A program made the position numbers and the translations under genes. Shown one piece after another: positions 1-5,518 of a stretch of DNA of 6,295 nt; position 1 is the stretch's first letter; the number at the start of each line of letters is the position of its first letter. This DNA is from Anaerolineae bacterium. GTDB taxonomy: Bacteria > Chloroflexota > Anaerolineae > B4-G1 > SLSP01. Under the pieces are notes generated by a model, which was not told the DNA's origin, did not search any database, and was given only the letters and a program-made list of their open reading frames with translations. The DNA lies in contig JAGHDT010000621.1 in assembly GCA_021159805.1 (NCBI GenBank), positions 1 through 6,295 of the forward strand, written 5' to 3'.

Positions 1-19
1 CTCATGAGGAGGATGGATA

Positions 20-181
20 ATGGCAAAAAAAGGCGCCCGAATTTTGGTTAAGATGAAGAGCACCGAGAGCGGACATATGTACTACACTCAGAAGAACCGC
101 CGCAGCGACCCGCAGCGGCTGGAGCTGAAGAAGTACGATCCCTTTGTCCGCAAGCACGTCATCTACCGCGAGACCAAGTAA
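20..181 (+). CDS. rpmG: 50S ribosomal protein L33
   Basis: Complete 53-residue protein beginning MAKKGARILVKMKSTESG and ending YRETK, which I recognise as bacterial L33, a small protein of the large ribosomal subunit near the E site. The length is normal for the family. It has no cysteines, so it is the zinc-independent (C-minus) form; C-plus paralogs carry two CXXC pairs. The typical L33 landmarks are present: the STESGHMYYTQKNRR segment and a C-terminal YDPFVRKHVIYRETK. The start is set by a strong Shine-Dalgarno GAGGAGG at 6-12, seven bases before the ATG. A strong terminator follows about 45 bases after the stop, so this is the last gene of its transcript. In many bacteria rpmG sits beside secE-nusG; that is not the case downstream here, and the upstream side is outside the window. 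Confidence 0.97.
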   Translation: MAKKGARILVKMKSTESGHMYYTQKNRRSDPQRLELKKYDPFVRKHVIYRETK

Positions 182-226
182 GCGCGTTCTCGTCCACGAC
201 ACGGACGAACAGATAACGTCAAACAG

Positions 227-265
227 CCACGGTGCTCACTCCTGAGCACCGTGGTTTTGTGTCTT
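227..265 (+). terminator. Rho-independent terminator of rpmG
   Basis: A perfect 12-bp GC-rich stem (227-238 with 243-254) closes a 4-nt loop CTCC and is followed directly by TTTTGTGTCTT. This is a textbook intrinsic terminator for plus-strand transcription leaving rpmG. The minus-strand side lacks a T-rich tail, so it looks one-directional. It isolates the ribosomal gene from the accessory region downstream. Confidence 0.92.
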
Positions 266-316
266 AGAGACACACCTCGACTCTATCTAGACACCACGTG
301 ACTATGCAAAGTAGAA

Positions 317-344
317 CGGCGGTTCCACTCACGCAGAACTGCCG
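317..344. repeat. Imperfect hairpin in the rpmG-distal spacer
   Basis: A 9-bp inverted repeat: 317-325 (CGGCGGTTC) pairs with 336-344 (GAACTGCCG), with one G-U wobble and a 10-nt loop. There is no T-run on either side, so it is not a normal intrinsic terminator. It lies just beyond the last recognisable residues of the minus-strand integrase remnant. Its role is unknown and it may be chance. Confidence 0.35.
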
Positions 345-382
345 ATTGTACTAAACAAAGGCTTCTGCTCTTCAGCAGCCAA

Positions 383-538
383 AGTTGAGCCCGCCACGTT
401 CTCCTATCCTGCCAGGGCGATGAGAGACTCGCTGGTTTCCTTCTCTAGTCGATGTCCCTTGACGTAGCTTTTCCCTGTGCTGTAGGCATAGTGCTGGAAT
501 CGTATTACATCGCGGACTTGGTCGAGCACTCTCCTGGG
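383..538 (-). pseudogene. Degenerate N-terminal fragment of an IntI-like tyrosine recombinase
   Basis: Read on the minus strand, the segment translates as PRRVLDQVRDVIRFQHYAYS followed by TGKSYVKG. This closely follows the N-terminal SAM-like DNA-binding domain of integron-type integrases (family pattern: LLDQVRD-IR-KHYSYRTE-SYV). Compared with the family, about ten residues (the usual WI-RFI-FH stretch) appear to be missing after SYV. The pattern then resumes as KGHRLEKETSESLIALAG, matching KRHP-EMGE-EIEAFLTHLA. A stop codon (404-406) interrupts it, yet homology continues in the same frame as ENVAGST, matching the usual G-VAAST. No start codon fits the N-terminus. The catalytic C-terminal domain with its R-H-R-Y residues is absent, and the rpmG terminator occupies the place where it would lie. 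This is a dead remnant of roughly 55 residues. The family call rests on remembered family patterns, not a search. Confidence 0.6.
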
Positions 539-624
539 TCGCCACGTTATGCAAGTCCCCGGCGATCCGGATTCGCTCGTGTGGCGGGTTGATGCTACAC
601 TGTCGGATAAAGTCTGCAATGAAA

Positions 625-726
625 CCCCCACAGGAGTACTATGCAGAAGTTTTATGGGATATGCAGGACTCGGAGACTCCTACAGAGTTTGTCTTCACAG
701 TCACCCAGAGAATATGTTCGTACTCG
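625..726 (+). repeat. Diverged dispersed repeat, copy A
   Basis: This segment aligns in the same orientation with 4597-4700. In the ungapped core (661-720 against 4635-4694) I count 45 identical bases of 60. A shared CCCCCA and CAGAA lie upstream, with a small indel. In one frame both copies translate to a related peptide: here W-D-MQDSETPTEFVFTVTQ-RICSY, there W-N-MQDSRTPTELLFMITE-SVCPY. Most substitutions are synonymous or conservative (F/L, V/L, V/I, Q/E, I/V), which suggests both copies descend from coding sequence. This copy stays open for 42 codons from 661 to the stop ending at 786. I do not recognise the protein family. Confidence 0.6.
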
Positions 727-859
727 GTGCTTTTCGACTGCTGCAAGCCTGAGAAGTCGTCGAACCGGCGACGTTGCCGACACTAGACCTGCCAGACGAA
801 CGGCGCTGTCCGTTGACAGCCATTCCTTTGACTGGACGAACAAGGGATATCCTGCATGA
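641..859 (+). CDS. Possible short leader ORF overlapping the beta-helix gene start
   Basis: This 72-codon ORF starts MQKFYGICRTRR. It is preceded by AGGAG at 632-636, four bases before the ATG, and its TGA stop overlaps the ATG of the next gene as ATGA (856-859). That is the classic arrangement for translational coupling. Against it, the peptide is rich in R, S and T, resembles no family I know, and runs out of frame through repeat copy A, whose other frame appears to carry the ancestral coding signal. It could be a genuine leader or a chance open frame. If not translated, the gene at 856 has only its own weak Shine-Dalgarno sequence. Confidence 0.2.
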   Translation: MQKFYGICRTRRLLQSLSSQSPREYVRTRCFSTAASLRSRRTGDVADTRPARRTALSVDSHSFDWTNKGYPA

Positions 860-2763
860 ACTTGTATGTCTCCAAGCTTGGTGACGACTCCGACGGGAGC
901 AGCTGGCAGAGGGCATTTCACACCATTCAGCAGGCGTTGCTGGCCGTGCCGGACGACCAGGGGGGACATCGGGTCATTGTGCGGCCGGACACGTACGCCG
1001 AGGCGAATCTCTACCCAGCGCACAGAGGGGCAGCCGGCTCGTACAACGAACTGGTCGGCGATTCAGACGGCTGCCTGGGCTCAGGAACGAGGGGCTGGGT
1101 CATAATCGACTCGGGCGATCCGAGGACCGGGTTCAAGAGCTATGATTGGTGGGGAACCATCCGTGCGTACGCGAAAGGCTGGTCACCCGCGCACACTGGC
1201 GAGCAATTCTCGAGCATCGTCTGGGACCGCTGGGCCTTGCGCCGGTTGTACGCCACGGGCGGCGACGGCGGGCTTTTCTTTGATGGGACAGACAAGGTTG
1301 AGCCGTTCAGCGTTATCGTCGAGGAGTGCGTGGGTATTGGCCGGGCGTTCGGAGGTGGTGTGGCCGGCGTCTTGTCTCGGACAGGAGAACCAGTCATCTT
1401 CCGTCGCTGCCATCTGTGGTCGCTTGATTGGTGGGGCGACGCTGCCGGGGCGTATGTGCGGGTCGAGAACCCAACCTTGCCGGACCGGCCGGATGTTCTC
1501 TTCGAGGAGTGCACGATGGTCGGTCCGCAGTGCTCGCTGAAAGCGGGAAACTACGGCTTCAGGACGTCAATGTGGATTCAGGCGAAGGGGTGCCGGCTGG
1601 TCACGCTGAACTTCTCCCAGCCGCATGGCACACCAACCGATGGCATAGTTCAGAGCGTGCAGCACGGGAAGTACCTGAAGATCGACTTCGAGGACTGTGC
1701 TCTGATGGGCTACAGAGTGTTTGGCGTAAAGGTCGACAAGGGCACCGAAGACCAGATCCAGTACAGTACCAAGGGCTCCTGCCAGGCCTACGTTCAGTTC
1801 CAGCAGGAAGTACCGAAGGGGTTCCACCGCCTGGGTCATTGGCCGGTCGACGTATTTGTGAGCATCGTGGCGCCTGAACCGCAGCCGCGCCGCTCGTTGC
1901 TGCAGCACGCGGAACTGGTTCGCCGCGACCTGTGCGAACTCACGCCTGTCGTCTGGCGGAATCGTCTCTGTCATATGGAATGTGTAAGGCCGAGCAGCGG
2001 CGGGACGCCGGCGGACTATTACCTGCGGCTCACGGACGCAGAGACAAGGGAGGAACTTGCCCAGTTTGCCGAAGGCTACGGGTTGGCCTCCGTTCTGGCA
2101 CACGCTGGCAAGCTCTATGCCTTTGCCTCACGCTATGAGGACGGCACCTGGAATGACGTCACCGCGTTCAGCTCCGCGGACCTGAAGGACTGGGAGCAGA
2201 AGGTGATCATCCATCAGGAGCACGAGCAGCTCTTCAACACCTCAGTCTGCCGGAGCCCTGACGGTTTCGTGATGGCCTACGAGTCCAACGATCCCACATA
2301 CCCTGCGTTCACCATCAAGTTCGCCGGATCGAGGGATCTAGAGACGTGGACAAAGGTGCCGGAGGCTGTCTTCGGTACGAACCGCTACGCGGCATGCCCG
2401 TGCCTGCGGTATGTCGACGGTCACTACTACATGCTGTACCTCGAGCACCGCACGCCGCTGCATGTCTTTCAGACGTACATCGCGCGATCAGAAGATCTCA
2501 ACACCTGGTGGCTGAGTTCCGCGAACCCGGTGCTCGTTGCGGAAGGCACAGCGGAGGGAATCAATGCGTCCGACCCAGAACTTGTCGAGTTCGACGGCAA
2601 GACATACGTCTATTACTGCGTTGGTGATCAGCTGACCTGGATGAACATGAAGCGGGCCGTATACCCGGGGCCGCTGCAAGAGTTCTTCGCACGTTGGTTT
2701 GGCGACCCGGGGATCGAGGATGCCGGAACTACGGCTGCCGCCGCCCGAAACTCGCGCGGCTGA
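856..2763 (+). CDS. Right-handed beta-helix / GH43-like beta-propeller protein
   Basis: A 635-residue protein with two apparent parts. Residues 1-320 begin NLYVSKLGDDSDG then W-RAFHTIQQAL, the usual opening of DUF1565/parallel beta-helix proteins. They then carry rung-like repeats VIVEEC, VIFRRC, VLFEEC, IQAKGC and IDFEDC, with Cys at 158, 185, 219, 246 and 281 (spacings 27, 34, 27, 35). Residues about 350-615 look like a GH43/GH32-type five-bladed propeller: the blade motif S-x-DL-x-x-W occurs three times (SADLKDWE, SRDLETWT, SEDLNTWW), and NASDPELVEFDGKTYVYYC resembles an acidic active-site blade. The likely role is binding or cleaving a glycan, but the substrate and true catalytic acids cannot be assigned. 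There is no signal peptide or membrane segment. The frame has a stop at 829-831, so the start cannot move upstream to add one. The Shine-Dalgarno is weak (AAGGG, 842-846). The gene looks GC-richer than its neighbours. Confidence 0.9.
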   Translation: MNLYVSKLGDDSDGSSWQRAFHTIQQALLAVPDDQGGHRVIVRPDTYAEANLYPAHRGAAGSYNELVGDSDGCLGSGTRGWVIIDSGDPRTGFKSYDWWGTIRAYAKGWSPAHTGEQFSSIVWDRWALRRLYATGGDGGLFFDGTDKVEPFSVIVEECVGIGRAFGGGVAGVLSRTGEPVIFRRCHLWSLDWWGDAAGAYVRVENPTLPDRPDVLFEECTMVGPQCSLKAGNYGFRTSMWIQAKGCRLVTLNFSQPHGTPTDGIVQSVQHGKYLKIDFEDCALMGYRVFGVKVDKGTEDQIQYSTKGSCQAYVQFQQEVPKGFHRLGHWPVDVFVSIVAPEPQPRRSLLQHAELVRRDLCELTPVVWRNRLCHMECVRPSSGGTPADYYLRLTDAETREELAQFAEGYGLASVLAHAGKLYAFASRYEDGTWNDVTAFSSADLKDWEQKVIIHQEHEQLFNTSVCRSPDGFVMAYESNDPTYPAFTIKFAGSRDLETWTKVPEAVFGTNRYAACPCLRYVDGHYYMLYLEHRTPLHVFQTYIARSEDLNTWWLSSANPVLVAEGTAEGINASDPELVEFDGKTYVYYCVGDQLTWMNMKRAVYPGPLQEFFARWFGDPGIEDAGTTAAAARNSRG

Positions 2764-2828
2764 GCTCAAATCCGTTGGGCGCACAACCTGGTCTGATGCT
2801 CTAGATAATGAACACAAGGAGTGCAACC

Positions 2829-3815
2829 ATGAGAAACCGAGACGATTACAACTTGGGGATTATGTATAGACGCGAGCATGCTCCAGAAAAACTACCTGAC
2901 TTTGCTCGTAAGGCCGAAGAGGCTGGATTTGACGAGCTTTGGGTCGTTGAAGACTGCTTCTATGGCGGTGGGATTGCTTCAGCTGCTACGGCTCTAGCCT
3001 GCACAGACTCGATCACGGTTGGGCTGGGCATTATGCCTGCGGTTGTGCGGAATCCAGTCTTTGCAGCAATGGAAATCGCCACGTTGGCGCGGCTCTATCC
3101 GGGTCGCTTCTTGCCGGGATTCGGTCATGGGGTGGCGGGCTGGATGCGTCAGATTGGCGCCTTTCCTAAGTCACAACTCAAAGCATTGGAGGAAGTGACC
3201 TTTACTATCCGGAAACTACTCGCCGGGGAACAACTGACGTTCAACGGACGGTATGTCCACCTTGATCAGACTCAACTCGTGCATCCACCTGAGCAAGTCC
3301 CGCCCATTTCGCTGGGAGTCGCGGGCCCCAAATCGTTGGCTCTTTCCGGGCGGGTGGCTGACGGCACAATCCTGGGTGAATATTCGGCTCCAAAATATAT
3401 TTCGTGGGCCAGGGAGCAGATCGCGAGCGGGAAACTGGAAGCCGGCCATGACCGTGAACACCGTTTGACTCTCTTTGCTTTTGCCTGCGCAGCCTCAACC
3501 GCAGCCACCGCACGTCAGGAATTGCGTCCTATGGTCGCCTCAGCAGTGGCTTCTGCCGGCATGAACGCGAAGCTTGCACCGCTGGGGATCATGCCTCAGG
3601 TTCGTGAATATCGGGAAAGCGGGGGGCAAGAGCACATCGAAGCAACGATGCCGGATGCCTGGATTGATCAGTTGGCCATCGCAGGCACGCCTGAGAACTG
3701 GAGATTGGCGATTGATCGGCTGGTTGAGGCCGGTGCTGATTCAATTGTCTTGGTGCCATTACCAGACAAAGGGCCGGATGAAATTGATACGTTTGCTCGG
3801 CATTTCCTGGCATAG
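2829..3815 (+). CDS. LLM-class F420-dependent oxidoreductase
   Basis: A 328-residue protein of the luciferase-like monooxygenase superfamily, a TIM barrel that usually passes hydride to or from flavin or F420. Visible landmarks: an early strand then FARKAEEAGFDELWVVED (25-42), typical of beta1-alpha1; TVGLGIMPAVVRNP (63-76); the glycine-rich GRFLPGFGHGVAGWM (92-106) with the following IGA; PPISLGVAGPKSLALSGRVADG (158-179); and a C-terminal AGTPENW (285-291) with GADSIVLVPLP (302-312). These favour the F420-using branch (Mer-like) over bacterial luciferase; the substrate is unknown. The start at 2829 is preferred over an upstream in-frame ATG at 2808 because AAGGAG (2816-2821) lies seven bases before it. 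It lies 65 bases after the beta-helix gene, so co-transcription is possible. A hairpin spans its stop codon. Confidence 0.93.
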   Translation: MRNRDDYNLGIMYRREHAPEKLPDFARKAEEAGFDELWVVEDCFYGGGIASAATALACTDSITVGLGIMPAVVRNPVFAAMEIATLARLYPGRFLPGFGHGVAGWMRQIGAFPKSQLKALEEVTFTIRKLLAGEQLTFNGRYVHLDQTQLVHPPEQVPPISLGVAGPKSLALSGRVADGTILGEYSAPKYISWAREQIASGKLEAGHDREHRLTLFAFACAASTAATARQELRPMVASAVASAGMNAKLAPLGIMPQVREYRESGGQEHIEATMPDAWIDQLAIAGTPENWRLAIDRLVEAGADSIVLVPLPDKGPDEIDTFARHFLA

Positions 3816-3826
3816 TCGGCCAGGAA
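3804..3826. repeat. Hairpin spanning the LLM oxidoreductase stop codon
   Basis: A perfect 8-bp inverted repeat, TTCCTGGC (3804-3811) with GCCAGGAA (3819-3826), has a 7-nt loop that contains the TAG stop of the LLM gene. No T-run follows, so it is not a standard Rho-independent terminator. It could protect the 3' end of the message, aid Rho-dependent termination, or be incidental. Confidence 0.5.
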
Positions 3827-3866
3827 CATGGTCTGCCAAGTACAGAGTGTGAACACAGTGGAGCGC

Positions 3867-3945
3867 GTCCAACAAGCCGGTTGCACGCGAGATCCCAATC
3901 GCGGTTCGTTTGCAGGGCTTGGTCTGTAGGCAAGGTCGGTTGGGT
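3867..3945 (+). other. attC-like integron recombination site
   Basis: The 79-nt segment has the layout of an integron cassette site. GTCCAAC (3867-3873) fits R'' (RYYYAAC) and GTTGGGT (3939-3945) fits R' (GTTRRRY). The two boxes pair fully, allowing two G-U wobbles. Inside them CC-GG-TTGC (3877-3884) pairs with GCAAGG (3930-3935), leaving a GG unpaired, like the extrahelical bases of an attC L'' box; three bases separate the boxes on each side. A competing inner fold also exists (CAAGCC with GGCTTG, CGCGA with TCGCG). The site starts 52 bases after the LLM stop, the usual place for an attC at the 3' end of a cassette. The motif match is by eye; short boxes can occur by chance. Confidence 0.4.
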
Positions 3946-4025
3946 TGACGATATTGGTCTCAATACCCGACTTCGCGTGAACCAGGCCGCTAGGCCGCGT
4001 CAGTGAAAGACGGAAGGTGAACTCT

Positions 4026-4514
4026 ATGGCAAACCAGAAAGGGAACTCGTCGAGTTGGCCGCCCAAAATGGTGGTGTGTGTAGGTGCAGTGGTTCTAGAC
4101 GGGGAACGAGCCCTGTTTGTGCGTCAGGCCAAGGGAGACTCTCTTGAAGGGCAGTGGAGTATTCCGTGGGGAGTAGTAGATCCAGGAGAGTCACCAGACA
4201 CGACAGCGTTACGTGAGACGCTAGAGGAAGGTGGAGTTACAGCTAAGATGGAGGGATTGCTTGGTGTTCAGAACTTGCGTCGGGCAGGTTGGATAGGTAT
4301 CGTGTTCCTGTGTCGACACGTCGGTGGCACTCCGGTGTCTGATGGCGGTGTTGAAACGGACAGAGCGAGCTATTTCTCTCTCGAGGAGATGGATGCACTG
4401 GATGAGCCCTTTGAACCATGGTGTGAATGGGTGGTGAGGCGGGTATTGCGTGATGAGCACCGCGTCATACCAGAAGCAGACAATCCCTACCATCCCAGAC
4501 TCGCTTTCCTGTAG
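4026..4514 (+). CDS. Nudix hydrolase
   Basis: A 162-residue protein carrying one full Nudix box at residues 49-71: G49-x5-E55-x7-R63-E64-x2-E67-E68-x-G70-V71. This is the metal-binding helix that hydrolyses nucleoside diphosphates linked to another group. The position usually held by an aliphatic residue after RE is Thr65, a mild deviation. Upstream, VVCVGAVVLDGERALFVRQA (16-35) is the usual opening strand pair, and WSIPWGVVDPGE replaces the common W-LPGG. The C-terminal W-EWVVRRVL helix fits the fold. Substrate is not predictable; a nucleotide clean-up or ADP-ribose/NDP-sugar role is typical. The ATG at 4026 is favoured over the in-frame GTG at 4017 because GGAAGG (4012-4017) sits at proper spacing before it and overlaps the GTG. 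The gene follows the attC-like site by 80 bases and has no clear promoter or terminator. Confidence 0.93.
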   Translation: MANQKGNSSSWPPKMVVCVGAVVLDGERALFVRQAKGDSLEGQWSIPWGVVDPGESPDTTALRETLEEGGVTAKMEGLLGVQNLRRAGWIGIVFLCRHVGGTPVSDGGVETDRASYFSLEEMDALDEPFEPWCEWVVRRVLRDEHRVIPEADNPYHPRLAFL

Positions 4515-4596
4515 GGGAGTGGCGGCGGCGGCGCTTGATACTCGGAATGTAGTTCTCATCTTGATGAAGTTGATGCGCGTCAAGTCAAGCAGTTAG

Positions 4597-4700
4597 CCCC
4601 CAGCAGGGGAGATCACACAGAAAATCCCTGGAACATGCAAGATTCGCGGACTCCTACGGAGCTTCTCTTCATGATCACCGAGAGTGTATGTCCATACAGA
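4597..4700 (+). repeat. Diverged dispersed repeat, copy B
   Basis: Partner of the repeat at 625-726, same orientation, about 4 kb downstream. The related frame begins at ATG 4635 and reads MQDSRTPTELLFMITE then SVCPYREVL before a TAG at 4710-4712, so only 25 codons remain open. Upstream in the same frame, W-N precedes the Met as W-D does in copy A. Beyond about 4700 the two copies no longer align. The rest of the 4515-4830 gap holds no gene I can support. Confidence 0.6.
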
Positions 4701-4831
4701 GAGGTCCTGTAGAAGTATGTGTAGCGGGCGCAACTCCGGGTGGACATTTCTCTGGAATGGCTGACCAGCATCCCCACTTCAGACATGTGTTTGGAGTAGT
4801 CCGCGCGCTGTAGGGTATTCGATCTTCTCCC

Positions 4832-4859
4832 TTGACCAAATCGTCTATGTAATTACAAT
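4832..4859 (+). promoter_or_regulatory. Sigma70-like promoter of mazEF
   Basis: TTGACC (4832-4837) and TACAAT (4854-4859) each match the sigma70 consensus at five of six positions and are separated by 16 bases. The start of transcription should fall near 4866, about 35 bases before the mazE ATG. This is the clearest promoter in the window. Confidence 0.65.
4848..4857. promoter_or_regulatory. Candidate MazE/MazEF operator palindrome
   Basis: TGTAATTACA is a perfect 10-bp palindrome that overlaps the -10 box of the predicted mazEF promoter. Toxin-antitoxin operons of this family normally repress themselves through the AbrB-fold antitoxin binding palindromes at the promoter. The assignment is by position and symmetry only. 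Confidence 0.4.
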
Positions 4860-4900
4860 GTAGGTACTGCGTAAGCGCAAATGTCAGTGAGGGAGTGATC

Positions 4901-5167
4901 ATGGCTACAGTAGTAAGGACCCGCATCATCAGGATTGGCAATTCACAAGGTGTTCGAATCCCCAAGCTCTTGCTTGACCAAACGGATCTGGGTGAAGAGG
5001 TCGAATTGGAGCTGCAACAGAACCAGATTGTGATTCGGTCAGCGCATCGAGCACGCGCCAATTGGGAAGAGCTGTTTGGAGCGATGGCTGAATGTGGAGA
5101 TGACAAGCTGCTCGATAGTGAGGTGATGGTGACAACCACTTGGGACGAAGACGAGTGGGAATGGTAG
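4901..5167 (+). CDS. mazE: MazE-type antitoxin (AbrB/SpoVT fold)
   Basis: An 88-residue protein. Residues 4-48 form a swapped-hairpin AbrB/MazE DNA-binding domain: VVRTRIIRIGNSQGVRIPK then LL-Q-DLGEEVELEL and IVIRS. The RIGNSQGVRIPK signature (11-22) is typical of MazE antitoxins that dimerise on operator DNA. The C-terminal half is acidic and ends WDEDEWEW, as expected of the flexible tail that lies over the toxin and blocks its RNA site. The start is ATG 4901 rather than the in-frame GTG 4895, because GAGGGAG (4889-4895) is a good Shine-Dalgarno five bases upstream of the ATG. The stop overlaps mazF, the usual antitoxin-first order. A promoter and palindrome lie just upstream, consistent with autoregulation. 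Confidence 0.92.
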   Translation: MATVVRTRIIRIGNSQGVRIPKLLLDQTDLGEEVELELQQNQIVIRSAHRARANWEELFGAMAECGDDKLLDSEVMVTTTWDEDEWEW

Positions 5168-5484
5168 TCAAACGATTCGAAGTGTACTTGGTGAACCTTG
5201 ATCCCACAGTGGGCAGTGAGATAAGGAAAACGCGCCCCTGTCTGATAATCTCGCCAGACGAAATGAATCGGCATATCGCTACAGTAATCGTAGCGCCAAT
5301 GACAACCAAAGGGCGTCCATATCCTACGCGAGTAGCATGGCGATTTCAAGGAAAAGACGGGCAGATCGTACTGGACCAAGTTCGGACCATAGACAAGACA
5401 CGTCTGTTGCGGAACCTGGGCCAAATTGGCAAGTCAACGCAAGCCGATGTGCTGGATACGCTAGCTGAGATGTTTGCCAAGTAG
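5161..5484 (+). CDS. mazF: MazF/PemK-type endoribonuclease toxin
   Basis: A 107-residue, normal-length MazF toxin that would cut single-stranded mRNA at short sequence motifs and stop growth when its antitoxin is lost. Visible family motifs: FEVYLVNLDPTVGSEIRKTRP (6-26), PCLIISPDEMN (26-36), TVIVAPMT (41-48) and the C-terminal LDQVRTIDKTRL (71-82). Arg25 in KTRP and Thr48 in PMT stand at the positions of the catalytic Arg and Thr known for Bacillus subtilis MazF, so the enzyme looks active. The ATG start (5161) overlaps the mazE stop by 7 nt, implying translational coupling; an upstream in-frame TTG at 5140 is less likely. There is no clear independent Shine-Dalgarno. The cleavage sequence cannot be predicted from the protein alone. 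Confidence 0.95.
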   Translation: MVVKRFEVYLVNLDPTVGSEIRKTRPCLIISPDEMNRHIATVIVAPMTTKGRPYPTRVAWRFQGKDGQIVLDQVRTIDKTRLLRNLGQIGKSTQADVLDTLAEMFAK

Positions 5485-5518
5485 GCGGACGAGACGGCAA
5501 TCAGAACTTGATAGGTTG

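Noticed and set aside
813..818. Perfect TTGACA as a -35 box for the gene at 856
   Set aside because: No -10-like hexamer occurs at 15-19 bases downstream; GATATC is too far away, so a promoter cannot be supported.
652..1023. 123-codon minus-strand ORF over the start of the beta-helix gene
   Set aside because: It overlaps the clear N-terminal domain of the plus-strand gene and has no family resemblance.
1567..2103. 178-codon minus-strand ORF inside the beta-helix/propeller gene
   Set aside because: It lies wholly within a well-supported plus-strand gene and shows no recognisable motifs; high GC opens the opposite frame.
2774..2780. GTTGGGC as the R' box of a second attC site
   Set aside because: It fits GTTRRRY but no matching RYYYAAC box or L-box pair lies upstream at a workable distance.
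2808..2828. Upstream ATG start for the LLM oxidoreductase
   Set aside because: The ATG at 2808 would put the good AAGGAG site inside the coding region; the family-like sequence begins after 2829.
4534..4590. GCTTGA / TCAAGC inverted repeat after the Nudix gene as another attC
   Set aside because: Only six bases pair over a long loop and no R box consensus flanks it; GTTAGCC at 4592-4598 misses the GTTRRRY pattern.
4675..5424. 249-codon minus-strand ORF opposite mazEF
   Set aside because: It is antisense to two clear family members (mazE and mazF), has no protein-like domain and no ribosome site; a shadow frame.
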